NCBI GenBank assembly: GCA_049793155.1
Contig: JBARBN010000009.1
Span: 40,394-104,393 of the forward strand
DNA: 64,000 nt
Source: JALNZF01 sp049793155
GTDB lineage: Bacteria > Nitrospirota > UBA9217
Reading direction: 5' to 3'
The notes below the pieces were generated by a model. That model worked only from the letters and a program-made list of their open reading frames with translations. It was not told the DNA's origin and made no database searches. Within the stretch, counting starts at the first letter, position 1. Each line of letters starts with the position of its first letter. Of this stretch, positions 7,483-15,775 are shown one piece after another. A program made the position numbers and the translations under genes.

Positions 7483-8730
7483 ATGGGAGTCTTGAGAAAC
7501 ACCTACGAATTTTTCAAGGCGGCGTCCGTAGCGCACGCCAAATGGGACTATGAAGTCTCCATGAGCATCATCCATAACCGAAAGAAGATGTGGATACTGT
7601 TGTTGCTGCTTATGCCGATCGTGATCGTATCGTGGGCAGGTGCAGGAAGCATGCTGGGAGGGAAGACGGCATATGCGCCGGCGTTCTATTCAACGACCAT
7701 TTTTGTCGCCTCGATAGCCATTGGCCTTGCTGCGGGGCTCATTACCGGCTGTATAGGCGCAGGTGGCGGCTTCATCATCACTCCGGCGCTTATGGCGGCG
7801 GGAGTCAAGGGCATCCTGGCAGTTGGCACGGACGTGTTCCATATCTTCGCCAAGGCCATCATGGGTACAACGGTCCACAAGAAACTCGGAAACGTTTCAA
7901 CGAAGCTGGCACTGGCGTTCCTTGTCGGTTCGGGTGGCGGAACATTCATCGGCGGCTGGATCAACAGGCTTCTCTATGACAAGGACCCGCTCCTGTCCGA
8001 GGCGTTCATCAGCCTGGTCTATGCGATTCTTCTCGGCTTCCTCGGACTGTATGCCATGATGGACTTTTGGAGGTCACGCAAAGGTACGAGCGGCGGTGAT
8101 GCCCACGGCGGGCCCACAGGCACCACGGGATTAGCGCTGAAACTCCAGAAGATCCAGATACCGCCGATGATCACGTTCGACGAGGACTACATCGAAGGCG
8201 GAAAAAAGATCTCCGGCGTGTTCATTGCGATGGGCGGAATGATCGTCGGCATCTTGGCGGCCATCATGGGAGTGGGCGGCGGGTTCATCACCTTCCCCAT
8301 GTTCGTCTACACCTTTGGTGTGTCCACGGCTACAACGGTGGGCACGGACATTCTGCAGATCATCTTCACAGCGGGGCTCGCCTCAATTGCTCAGTACGCC
8401 ATTTACGGGTACGTGTTCTACACTTTGGCTATGGGTATGCTTATCGGCTCGCTTATCGGCATCCAGGTCGGTGCGCTCACGACCAAGGTGGTGAAAGGCG
8501 TCCAGATCCGCGGGTTCTATGCATTGTCCATCATAGCCGGGTTCATCAATAGGGCGGCAACTCTCCCTAAAAAGATGGTGGAGCTCGAGATGATAAACAT
8601 GTCCAAAGGCACGATCAATGCCATTGAAACAGTCGGTAACTACGTTTTCTGGATTGTGGTCGCCGCCTTCGGACTATGGATATTCAGCAAGTTTTTTGGA
8701 AACATTAAAACACTCAGGGAGGAGGGATAG
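7483..8730 (+). CDS. TSUP (TauE/SafE) family anion exporter
   Basis: The 415-residue inner-membrane protein has two TSUP repeats. The first carries GCIGAGGGFIITP, the second GVGGGFITFP, each followed by a TVGTD/AVGTD segment. There are about eight to nine membrane helices and an extra cytoplasmic N-terminus of about 35 residues. TSUP proteins move sulfite, thiosulfate, sulfoacetate or similar organic anions; the substrate is undetermined. AAAGGAGGG precedes ATG 7483. It begins a tight three-gene operon with a 237-residue membrane protein (2-nt gap) and a Usp protein (8-nt gap). Confidence 0.88.
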   Translation: MGVLRNTYEFFKAASVAHAKWDYEVSMSIIHNRKKMWILLLLLMPIVIVSWAGAGSMLGGKTAYAPAFYSTTIFVASIAIGLAAGLITGCIGAGGGFIITPALMAAGVKGILAVGTDVFHIFAKAIMGTTVHKKLGNVSTKLALAFLVGSGGGTFIGGWINRLLYDKDPLLSEAFISLVYAILLGFLGLYAMMDFWRSRKGTSGGDAHGGPTGTTGLALKLQKIQIPPMITFDEDYIEGGKKISGVFIAMGGMIVGILAAIMGVGGGFITFPMFVYTFGVSTATTVGTDILQIIFTAGLASIAQYAIYGYVFYTLAMGMLIGSLIGIQVGALTTKVVKGVQIRGFYALSIIAGFINRAATLPKKMVELEMINMSKGTINAIETVGNYVFWIVVAAFGLWIFSKFFGNIKTLREEG

Positions 8731-8732
8731 CC

Positions 8733-9446
8733 ATGATTGTTAAGAATAAAAAAATGTTTTCCGTGGGAGCTTTTCTTGCAATAACGTTCGTCGGCGCGCT
8801 TGCACTCATCTTCTCACCCGTCTTCGGGAATGGGATGAACGGACTCACGTATGCCGATGACATGTTCAACAAGCTCTCGAAGGGATCGTCATATTTTATC
8901 CCCAAGGTCGCCAAGAGCAACGAGAAGTTCACGAACACGAACTTTGCTGTTACGGTAAAGCTTGAAAAGCCTGAACAGAATGAAGATACCATGAAAATGT
9001 TGACCGCAGCCGGGGCCGTGGTGAAAAACAATGGCCCCGCGCTCCAGATAAACGGAAACCTCGGCGCCCTTATGTCAAAGGTCCTCCAGGACGCGGACGA
9101 TATGTATAAGAACGACGGGAAGAAGGTCGCCGATCGCTATGGCGTTGACGAGAAGGCGGCTATGACCTCCTGGTGGAACGTGCTCAAGCTCATGGACAAG
9201 GAGCTCAAGAAGGAGGGTAAGATCGAGGATTCGAAGATCGTCTCCGACGTGATGAAGAAGGCCGTTGAGCCAGCCTATAATTATTACAAGATCGAGGCGC
9301 AGCAGGTCGCGGACAAGGCTGGTATCATGACAGGGCTCCTTGTGTTTTATGTGATATACACCATGTGGTGGGGATTTGCTATCTTCTACATGTTTGATGG
9401 AATCGGTCTTACTATGAAAAAAGCCAAAGTAAAAAAAGAGGTATAG
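8733..9446 (+). CDS. Unrecognised two-helix membrane protein, partner of TSUP exporter
   Basis: The 237 residues start with a hydrophobic helix (about 9-32). A soluble, lysine-rich, helical region (about 35-195) with a DDMFNKLSKGSSYFIP segment follows. A second membrane helix lies near 200-225, before a basic tail. The central part is thus held between two membrane anchors, probably on the periplasmic side. I do not recognise the family. The close operon position (2 nt after the exporter, 8 nt before a Usp gene) suggests an accessory subunit of the exporter. Confidence 0.75.
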   Translation: MIVKNKKMFSVGAFLAITFVGALALIFSPVFGNGMNGLTYADDMFNKLSKGSSYFIPKVAKSNEKFTNTNFAVTVKLEKPEQNEDTMKMLTAAGAVVKNNGPALQINGNLGALMSKVLQDADDMYKNDGKKVADRYGVDEKAAMTSWWNVLKLMDKELKKEGKIEDSKIVSDVMKKAVEPAYNYYKIEAQQVADKAGIMTGLLVFYVIYTMWWGFAIFYMFDGIGLTMKKAKVKKEV

Positions 9447-9454
9447 GAGGATAC

Positions 9455-9898
9455 ATGAAAGTATTGGTGCCGGTTGACGGATCCAGGTACTCATTAGAAG
9501 GCATTAAGGTCGCATCCCACTATGCCAAGACAAAGAATGCCCAAGTGTATATTATGACGGTCATTCCCTCGGTCGCGGACATCGAACTCGAGCTATCCGC
9601 TTCCGAGCGGGACCGGCTCCTTGAAAGCATGAAAAAGCGCGGGGAAGAACTCCTGGCGAAAGCAGCGGAGCTCATCAAATCACGTGGCGTTGATCACGTG
9701 AACACGGTTCTCGCTACAGCTCCGTCGCCTGCACAGGAGATCGTTGCCTTTGCCGAGAAGGAAAAGGTGGATCTTATCATTATCGGGAGCAGGGGCCGGA
9801 ACGCCACACAACGATTTCACATCGGGAGCGTGGCTGCGAGCGTCGTCAGCCACACCCCCTGCTGCGTGTACGTCGTGAAGGAGCCTTGTTGGTCCTAA
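9455..9898 (+). CDS. Single-domain universal stress protein
   Basis: The protein has 147 residues forming one Usp domain, with the nucleotide-binding loop GSRGRNATQRFHIGSVAASV near the C-terminus. The start has TAGGAGGATAC directly upstream. It closes the operon with the TSUP exporter and suggests cytoplasmic regulation of that transporter in response to ATP or stress, as found for other transporter-linked Usp genes. Confidence 0.87.
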   Translation: MKVLVPVDGSRYSLEGIKVASHYAKTKNAQVYIMTVIPSVADIELELSASERDRLLESMKKRGEELLAKAAELIKSRGVDHVNTVLATAPSPAQEIVAFAEKEKVDLIIIGSRGRNATQRFHIGSVAASVVSHTPCCVYVVKEPCWS

Positions 9899-9966
9899 TC
9901 ACTAAGCAGCCAGCAAGGGTCCGATAGTATCATCGAGCACCTCTTTTCTTTTGAAAGGGATTACGC

Positions 9967-9972
9967 TATAAT
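9967..9972 (+). promoter_or_regulatory. Consensus -10 element two bases before a start codon's predicted +1
   Basis: TATAAT at 9967-9972 predicts transcription starting near 9979, with the kinase ATG at 9981. No good -35 exists at the normal distance (a TTGAAA at 9951 is too close), so this needs an activator or is weak. Confidence 0.4.
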
Positions 9973-9980
9973 GGCGAACT

Positions 9981-11645
9981 ATGAAGATTCGGGACAAATT
10001 TTTTCTTGTTTTCGGCCTCTATATTCTTTTCACGGTTATCTTCGGCTTTTTTGCTTACCGGGAGCTTCGGACGATCAGTACCAGACTACTCCTTGTTGAG
10101 AGGGCGGACGACATCACGAATACCATCCTTGAAGTCCGCCGGTATGAAAAAAACTTTCTCCTGTTTAAAGATCAGGAAAGCTTCGAGGAGTTGCTGAAAT
10201 ATCTCGGTATCTTTAAAAACAACATTGATACGGTGAAGGCTGAGATCGCCGCGGAGATTGACAGCCGCAATGCTGCCATGATGAAGCAATCCATTGCTGA
10301 TTACGAGCACCTGATCTTCGATGTAGCGGGGAAGTTTGCCGAGCAGAAAGAACTGGAGGAACAAGCACGAGCCAAAGGGAGGAAAGCGGAGCGAACGCTC
10401 GTCAACCGAGAACTCGAGCTATTTCTCGTCCTCAGGCGGTATGAGAAGAATGTCATGCTCTATAAAAATCGGGATTCTTATGCGGATTTCAGGCGGTCCT
10501 TCGAATCCTCGTCCTTGCTTTCCCATCCCGATATTCAGGATTACCAGGCCCTCGTAACCAAGTTGTATCTGCTCTATGATGCCGAAAAAGATACGATCGA
10601 GAGGATTCGCATGGCGGCACGGTCGATACAATCTTTTACACAGAACCTCTCAAAGCACGAACGTTTAAATATTGACGCAACGATCGCGAGGGCAATCACG
10701 CTGCTCGTTATCGCGCTGGTCGTGATTATCATCGTGGGGACCATCATCAACATCAGGCTCGCGACCAGCATTACAACGCCGATCCGCGCGATCGAAAAGA
10801 TAACCAAGAAGATCGCCCAGGGTGATTTTTCGGAAAGCGTAAATGTCAAGGGAAAGAACGAGCTGTCATCACTTGAGGCCTCGTTCAACCTGATGGAGGA
10901 GAAACTGAAAGACGCCCTATGGTCACTCGAACACACTATCGAAAAGCTGCGTGAGAAGCAGGCGCAACTTGTTGAGGCTGAAAAGCTTGCATCGGTCGGA
11001 AGGCTTGCCGCCGGCATCGCCCATGAGATCAATAATCCCCTTACCTCAGTACTGACATTTTCGCATCTTATCCTCGAAGAATGTTCAAGAGATAATCCGT
11101 GGTGCGACAAGCTTAGAATCATGGTTCGTGAGACGGAGCGGGCGAGGAACATTGTCAGACAGCTCCTCAATTTTGGGAGAGATGCGAATATCAACCCCGA
11201 AAAGATCAATATCAATCGGCCGGTGGAAGAGATCATGGACTCACTTGTTGCGCAGGAAGCTTTTAAGGGGATCGAGCTCTCGCTGAACCTTGCTGAAAAT
11301 CTCCCGGACGTATATGTCGACCCGGCCCAAATCGGCCAGGTTGTTCTGAATCTTGCCTTGAACGCTATCCATGCAATTACTCCACCGGGAAAGATCGAAG
11401 TGTCCACCAGGGTCGTGGATAAGTTTGTCTCGATTATATTCCACGACACAGGCTCGGGGATAGCTCCGGAGCATTTGAGCAAGATCTTCGACCCCTTTTT
11501 TACGACCAAGGGTGCGACGAAAGGGACGGGACTCGGCCTGGCCGTGAGTTATGGTATCATTAAAAAACACTCGGGAGATATCGAGGTCGAGAGCGTCATG
11601 GGACAGGGGACAACATTTACCGTGAAGGTGCCGATCCATGGATAA
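9981..11645 (+). CDS. Membrane sensor histidine kinase with helical periplasmic sensor
   Basis: The 554 residues run: membrane helix (about 8-28); periplasmic helical sensor (about 30-235) with two similar RRYEKN motifs (RRYEKNFLLFKD and RRYEKNVMLYKN); second membrane helix (about 238-260); HAMP (260-315); HisKA with GIAHEINNPL, phospho-acceptor H348; HATPase with DTGSGI and GTGLGL. The duplicated motif suggests a helical bimodular (TorS/McpS-like) sensor. The gene overlaps the following response regulator by 8 nt, so the two form a cognate pair. No Shine-Dalgarno is present; the mRNA may be leaderless. Confidence 0.9.
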   Translation: MKIRDKFFLVFGLYILFTVIFGFFAYRELRTISTRLLLVERADDITNTILEVRRYEKNFLLFKDQESFEELLKYLGIFKNNIDTVKAEIAAEIDSRNAAMMKQSIADYEHLIFDVAGKFAEQKELEEQARAKGRKAERTLVNRELELFLVLRRYEKNVMLYKNRDSYADFRRSFESSSLLSHPDIQDYQALVTKLYLLYDAEKDTIERIRMAARSIQSFTQNLSKHERLNIDATIARAITLLVIALVVIIIVGTIINIRLATSITTPIRAIEKITKKIAQGDFSESVNVKGKNELSSLEASFNLMEEKLKDALWSLEHTIEKLREKQAQLVEAEKLASVGRLAAGIAHEINNPLTSVLTFSHLILEECSRDNPWCDKLRIMVRETERARNIVRQLLNFGRDANINPEKININRPVEEIMDSLVAQEAFKGIELSLNLAENLPDVYVDPAQIGQVVLNLALNAIHAITPPGKIEVSTRVVDKFVSIIFHDTGSGIAPEHLSKIFDPFFTTKGATKGTGLGLAVSYGIIKKHSGDIEVESVMGQGTTFTVKVPIHG

Positions 11646-13029
11646 GATCAGAGCACTCGTCGTTGACGACGAATCAAGTATCTGTGAGGCAATGAAGGCT
11701 ATCCTTGAGATGGAAGGGATTGATGTTGCAGCGACGACGAGCAGTGTCGAGGCTGTCGATATGGTACGAAAGAGCTCTTTTGACCTCATTGTATCTGACC
11801 TAAAGATGCCGATTATGGACGGGTTTCAGTTCTACGAAAAGGTCCGGGAGATCGAGACCGACAGCATATTTATCATTATTACAGCGTTCGGCACGATCCA
11901 GTCGGCCGTTGATGCAGTAAAAAAGGGGATATATGACTACATCCCCAAACCGTTTACGCCGGATGAAGTGCGGATCCCGATCCGGAGGGCTCTGGAAAAG
12001 AAACGGCTTGAGATGGAGAATGTCGTTCTTCGTACGCAGATCGAGACGCGATATTCGTTCCAGAACATCATTGGCAACAGTCCGGAGATCCGCGAGACAT
12101 TCCGAGTGATGCGCCATGCGGCATCGAGCGAGAGCAATATACTCGTGACCGGCGAGAGCGGCACGGGCAAGGAACTGGTGGCAAGGGCGATTCACTCGAA
12201 CAGCGTGCGGGCCCTCCGAAAGTTCGTGATAGTGAATTGCGGAGCTATTCCCGACGGGCTTATCGAGTCCGAGCTCTTCGGTCATGTGAGGGGGGCGTTC
12301 ACCAGCGCGATTGCGGACAAGCGGGGGCTTGTGGAAGAAGCCGACAAGGGGACCCTGTTCCTTGACGAGATCGGTGAGCTTTCACCGCCGCTCCAGGTAA
12401 AACTGTTGCGAGTCCTGCAGGAAGGGGAGTTTGCACGCATCGGCGATGTTAAACCGCGAACGGTGAATGTGCGCGTCATTGCAGCTACAAACAAAGATCT
12501 GAAGAAGGCCATTGTTGAAAAGAACTTCCGAGAGGACCTTTTCTACCGGCTGAATGTGATCCCCATTGAAATGCCACCTCTTCGCCGGAGGAAGGACGAT
12601 ATTCCCCTTCTCGTTAATCATTTTATCGACAAACATAAGAACAAGGCGCCGGAAAAGAATATCGCCGGTATCGACAAGGACGCCATGCAGGCGCTTCTGA
12701 ATTACCATTTTCCGGGTAATGTCCGGGAGCTTGAGAACTCGATAGAGTATGCTATCGCTTTCACGGCTGGGCCGGTAGTGCAAAAAGACGATCTGCCGAA
12801 GTACATTCTTGAGGGTAAGCAGCTCAGCCAGGATGCGCAGAAGATCCCGATCATGCCGCTCAAGGACGCGAAGGGCCAGTTCGAAAAAAGCCTCATTATC
12901 GCCGCTCTGATTGAATCAGGCGGTAATATCTCCGAGGCGGCGCGAATGCTTAATGTCCACCGGCAGAATCTTCAGCAGAAGATCAGATTGCTTGGTATTG
13001 ACATGCCTTCTGTCTCTCCCATTAAATAA
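11638..13029 (+). CDS. NtrC-family sigma54 response regulator, cognate to upstream kinase
   Basis: The protein has 463 residues: receiver (1-120, acidic pair D10/D11, acceptor D54, conserved T and K), AAA+ activator domain (about 140-375; GESGTGKE, LFLDEIGE) and a Fis-type DNA-binding helix-turn-helix at the end (GNISEAARMLNVHRQNLQQKI). The loop that touches sigma54 is GAFTSA (12292-12309) instead of GAFTGA. It overlaps the kinase gene by 8 nt. A near-consensus sigma54 promoter lies 139 bp after its stop, ahead of a Usp gene, which is the most obvious target. Confidence 0.92.
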   Translation: MDKIRALVVDDESSICEAMKAILEMEGIDVAATTSSVEAVDMVRKSSFDLIVSDLKMPIMDGFQFYEKVREIETDSIFIIITAFGTIQSAVDAVKKGIYDYIPKPFTPDEVRIPIRRALEKKRLEMENVVLRTQIETRYSFQNIIGNSPEIRETFRVMRHAASSESNILVTGESGTGKELVARAIHSNSVRALRKFVIVNCGAIPDGLIESELFGHVRGAFTSAIADKRGLVEEADKGTLFLDEIGELSPPLQVKLLRVLQEGEFARIGDVKPRTVNVRVIAATNKDLKKAIVEKNFREDLFYRLNVIPIEMPPLRRRKDDIPLLVNHFIDKHKNKAPEKNIAGIDKDAMQALLNYHFPGNVRELENSIEYAIAFTAGPVVQKDDLPKYILEGKQLSQDAQKIPIMPLKDAKGQFEKSLIIAALIESGGNISEAARMLNVHRQNLQQKIRLLGIDMPSVSPIK

Positions 13030-13167
13030 TTGAATGCCCCATAGAACCTCGCGGGTTTTCCCCCGTCACCGCTGCCCCAGCATGTGCAGTAATATCTTGC
13101 GCCCCCTTCTGCAGTAAAAAAACTGCACTTCATCTTCTAACATATTGAAAAATAACATGTAAACATC

Positions 13168-13183
13168 TGGCACGCCGCGTGCA
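13168..13183 (+). promoter_or_regulatory. Sigma54 promoter of Usp gene 13242
   Basis: TGGCACGCCGCGTGCA matches the consensus TGGCACG-N4-TTGCA at all but one specified position. Predicted start is about 13194; ATAAGGAGGT and ATG 13242 follow. Confidence 0.8.
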
Positions 13184-13241
13184 ATGTAGTTATATCAGAA
13201 GCGAGAAGAAAATTATGGAAATCTATAAGGAGGTAGGAAAA

Positions 13242-13673
13242 ATGAAGATCATGGTCGCCTATGACGGAACATTGCAGGCTAAAGAAGCTCTGGTGTATGG
13301 TTTGGACAAAGTTCGGGAGAAGGGTGGTGAGGTAGTGGCTCTGCATGTGTTCAACAGCGGTATGTTCATAGATTACGATGCTACCGTTTATGCGCGGGGT
13401 ATGGCAAAGGCTGAATCGGAACAGTTTATTAATGAGGCGAAGGCGATCATCCGCGAGAAGGGCAAAGGTGTGAAGGCGAGCTTATTCAGCACTGAAGGAA
13501 ATCCGACCGAGGAAGTTATCGGTTTTGCAAAGTCAGAGAAAGTGGATGTTCTGCTCTGCCCGCCAAAGTTCACGAAGATCATCAACAAATATCAGAGGGC
13601 TGTGGCTGAATCCGAACTCGCGAGCGAAGCGGCAAAGCTGCACGTTGCCGCAGTTTCCACGAAGACGATGTAG
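13242..13673 (+). CDS. Usp-like protein lacking the ATP-binding loop
   Basis: This 143-residue Usp fold starts MKIMVAYDGTLQAKEALVYG. The usual GxxGxGS loop is replaced by CPPKFTKIINKYQRA, so nucleotide binding is doubtful. It resembles the first half of the gene at 14594 (shared VAYDGT/IFDGT start, KEKGGEV, LHVF, FIDYDA). The ATG at 13242 has AAGGAGGT eight bases upstream. It is driven by the sigma54 promoter at 13168. Confidence 0.8.
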   Translation: MKIMVAYDGTLQAKEALVYGLDKVREKGGEVVALHVFNSGMFIDYDATVYARGMAKAESEQFINEAKAIIREKGKGVKASLFSTEGNPTEEVIGFAKSEKVDVLLCPPKFTKIINKYQRAVAESELASEAAKLHVAAVSTKTM

Positions 13674-13722
13674 CCTTGCGAAATACCAGCTAGAATGAGG
13701 TGTTTTCACCGGGAGAACTACC

Positions 13723-13926
13723 ATGGAATTTGAACACGCATATATACAATCGAATTTTTTTATGATCTTTCAGATGTTGTTCATGGGATCGCTGATCGTG
13801 CCAAGCATTATCGGGAGGATAGATCTTTACGGGAAGGTTATGAGGGTGCTTGCGTCGAATGTCATAAGTTTTGGACCAGTTGCCCTTCTTGTGTATATTC
13901 TCTATCACGTTTCGCATTTAAACTGA
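13723..13926 (+). CDS. Small two-helix membrane protein, function unknown
   Basis: The 67 residues have two hydrophobic helices (about 12-32 and 45-63) separated by a short polar loop GRIDLYGK. GGGAG lies eight bases before ATG 13723. It follows the sigma54-driven Usp gene by 49 nt and is probably co-transcribed. It converges with the minus-strand 71-residue gene, with only 17 bp between the stops. I do not recognise a family. Confidence 0.6.
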   Translation: MEFEHAYIQSNFFMIFQMLFMGSLIVPSIIGRIDLYGKVMRVLASNVISFGPVALLVYILYHVSHLN

Positions 13927-13943
13927 AGAGAACTTGATCAGGT

Positions 13944-14159
13944 TTAGGGTTCGAACTTGGTCATGTCGATCTCCCAGAATTTATGAGACTTGTGGTTGGT
14001 TTTGGGTGATTTTAATTGAAGCAACGGGGTCTTGAACCACTTCCAGATTCTGAGCAGCTCCCGATGGATAATGGGTGCTTCAGCAGCAATAGCCAGAGCA
14101 GCCAATAGCTGAAAGATAAGGATGTTTCTGAGGTTAATTGCAAGTGTCTCGATATGCAT
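13944..14159 (-). CDS. Small 71-residue amphipathic protein, second gene of the tiny-protein operon
   Basis: The minus-strand ATG at 14159 follows GAGGAGGCAAT, a strong ribosome site. The protein starts with a hydrophobic/amphipathic helix (LAINLRNILIFQLLAALAIA), then an aromatic-basic segment (HRELLRIWKWF) and a lysine-rich tail. It is probably membrane-associated. It lies 23 nt after the 44-residue gene at 14183-14317 and shares its sigma54 promoter. No family recognised. Confidence 0.65.
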   Translation of the reverse strand: MHIETLAINLRNILIFQLLAALAIAAEAPIIHRELLRIWKWFKTPLLQLKSPKTNHKSHKFWEIDMTKFEP

Positions 14160-14182
14160 ATTGCCTCCTCGAGATAAAAAAA

Positions 14183-14317
14183 TTAAGATGCTTGGATATT
14201 GACTGTATCTTGACAATGTGGTTGCAAATCCTGCACGGCAACAGGTTCATAAACGCCTGCTTCTGCGAATGTAATAGCAACCCAAAGGTCTTCGAGCATC
14301 GCGATAAACTTTTTCAT
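14183..14317 (-). CDS. Tiny 44-residue protein, paralogue of 6423-6569
   Basis: The minus-strand ATG at 14317 follows CTGGGAGGCTCCT. The N-terminus (MKKFIAMLEDLWVAITFAEAG) matches 15 of 21 positions of the gene at 6423, while the rest diverges. A well-formed sigma54 promoter lies about 60 bp upstream at 14376-14391. The gene starts a two-gene operon with a 71-residue protein and is divergent from a Usp gene. Function unknown. The conserved part is the helical N-terminus, and the tail of this copy (VQDLQPHCQD) looks unconstrained. Confidence 0.72.
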   Translation of the reverse strand: MKKFIAMLEDLWVAITFAEAGVYEPVAVQDLQPHCQDTVNIQAS

Positions 14318-14375
14318 AGGAGCCTCCCAGGCATCTGAATTTTAAACATTGCTTCTCTTGTTTGATGTAATATAT

Positions 14376-14391
14376 AGCAATGGGCATGCCT
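14376..14391 (-). promoter_or_regulatory. Sigma54 promoter for tiny-protein operon
   Basis: Read on the minus strand, AGGCATGCCCATTGCT has GG and GC exactly 10 nt apart and an intact TTGCT. The expected start is about 14366; ATG is 14317. Confidence 0.72.
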
Positions 14392-14593
14392 GATTTTAAT
14401 ATATTGAATTCATTGTATGTTTAAGTAATATTATTGAAGTGGTGCAATTTATATGTGCTCTTATAAGGATATGCTTAATTGAGATGCAAATAATTGCTAA
14501 TAAAATAACAGGTTATTAATGCATCTATATGATGCACCAATAGTGCATGTTGAACATACTGTAGCAGTCTGGTTGGCAGAAATGAGGTTGCTT

Positions 14594-15385
14594 ATGAAGA
14601 TCCTTACGATATTTGATGGCACAATTCAGTCCAAAACCGCCCTTCGCTATGGGATAAAGAAGGCAAAGGAAAAGGGTGGAGAGGTCATAGTCCTGCATGT
14701 ATTCCAGAACAACTTGTTCATTGACTACGACGCCAGTCCCAAGGCAGAGGAAATTGCCCGTACAGAGGCAAAGAGGCACCTGCAAGATGCCGAGAAAATT
14801 ATAAGGGATGCCGGTCAGGATGTGAGTGTAAAGATTATTTCTGTGGAGGGAGATCCCGCAGAGGAAGCTTTGCGTGTTTCAGCAGCCGAGCATGCAGGAC
14901 TGATCCTGACCTCGCCGCGCTATAGGTCGATCGTTAAGAAGGCCTCCTGCCCGGTATACGTCATGCCCGGAACCATCCTGGTCCCCATAGGCAGCTCTGA
15001 CATGCCGCTGGCCAACAAAGAGAACATTATTGAAGAGACAAAGGCCACGATTTCGAAGGTATTGCTCCTTGGCATTGTTCCTGTTCATCTCTACAGCGCT
15101 GGAGAAAAAGCGGAGCTTGAGCAGGTGAGGAAGTCGACAACCGCGACGCTAAAGAAGATCAAAAGCGCATTGACCAAAGAGGGTATCGAGGTTTCAGAGG
15201 CGATCAAATCCGGCTATCCGGACGAGGAAATACTGAAGGCAGCTGAAGAATACTCAGTGTCTTTGATCATGCTGCCGGCAGGCGGAAAGACACCGTCCGA
15301 ACTGACCAAGGCCGCGGCTATTTTACTCGATGAGCCGGAGCGTGTGCGCATGCCGATCCTGCTCATGGGCGAGGCAGGGACATAA
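14594..15385 (+). CDS. Tandem Usp-like protein
   Basis: The 263 residues comprise two Usp-type halves (about 1-125, 130-263). The first half resembles the protein at 13242 and lacks the ATP loop (TSPRYRSIVKKAS). The second half ends in MLPAGGKTPSELTKAAAILL, also without a canonical loop. Both halves are therefore probably non-nucleotide-binding. ATG 14594 is favoured over upstream in-frame starts at 14519 and 14582 because the homology with 13242 begins there. The 5' region contains an inverted repeat, TGCACCAATAGTGCA. Confidence 0.75.
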   Translation: MKILTIFDGTIQSKTALRYGIKKAKEKGGEVIVLHVFQNNLFIDYDASPKAEEIARTEAKRHLQDAEKIIRDAGQDVSVKIISVEGDPAEEALRVSAAEHAGLILTSPRYRSIVKKASCPVYVMPGTILVPIGSSDMPLANKENIIEETKATISKVLLLGIVPVHLYSAGEKAELEQVRKSTTATLKKIKSALTKEGIEVSEAIKSGYPDEEILKAAEEYSVSLIMLPAGGKTPSELTKAAAILLDEPERVRMPILLMGEAGT

Positions 15386-15775
15386 GGAAAAGTCTTTAAA
15401 GATCTTACTCGTCCGTACCTGTTATTCACTAAACACGGGTTGTTTGCGAATCGCGCTTTTTCCCTGTGATTTACAGGTCTTTTTAACAGCTATTCTGCCT
15501 GCATGTACTTGCCGTGTTCGCCGTACATCTCTCACGCTCCCCCACATGAAAACCCAAGATTGTATCGTCGAGGGTTACCCCATTAACACGCTTAGTTTTG
15601 ACCTATGAACTTGCGATCCGCCGGCGAATTTGATCATACTAATTTTAATAGAAGTACTATTCGCGTTCCGGCTGCCGGCCGAACGCGAAAATTATATGCG
15701 CGGCATCCGGATAAGCGGAGGCCTGGAGAGCACGATGCAGCTTCTCTTTGTCAGGCGAGCCGCGCATCATTCGTC
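15386..15775. other. Gap between Usp gene and aconitase
   Basis: No convincing gene is seen in these 390 bp. A strong hairpin, TTCGCGTTC (15660-15668) with GAACGCGAA (15681-15689), lies about 90 nt beyond the aconitase stop and could end that minus-strand transcript, though no clear U-tract follows on that strand. Confidence 0.5.

Noticed and set aside
15330..15608. Open frames around 15330-15608 and 15605-16249 (plus).
   Set aside because: They run into the antisense of the aconitase or lack ribosome sites; no protein family seen.
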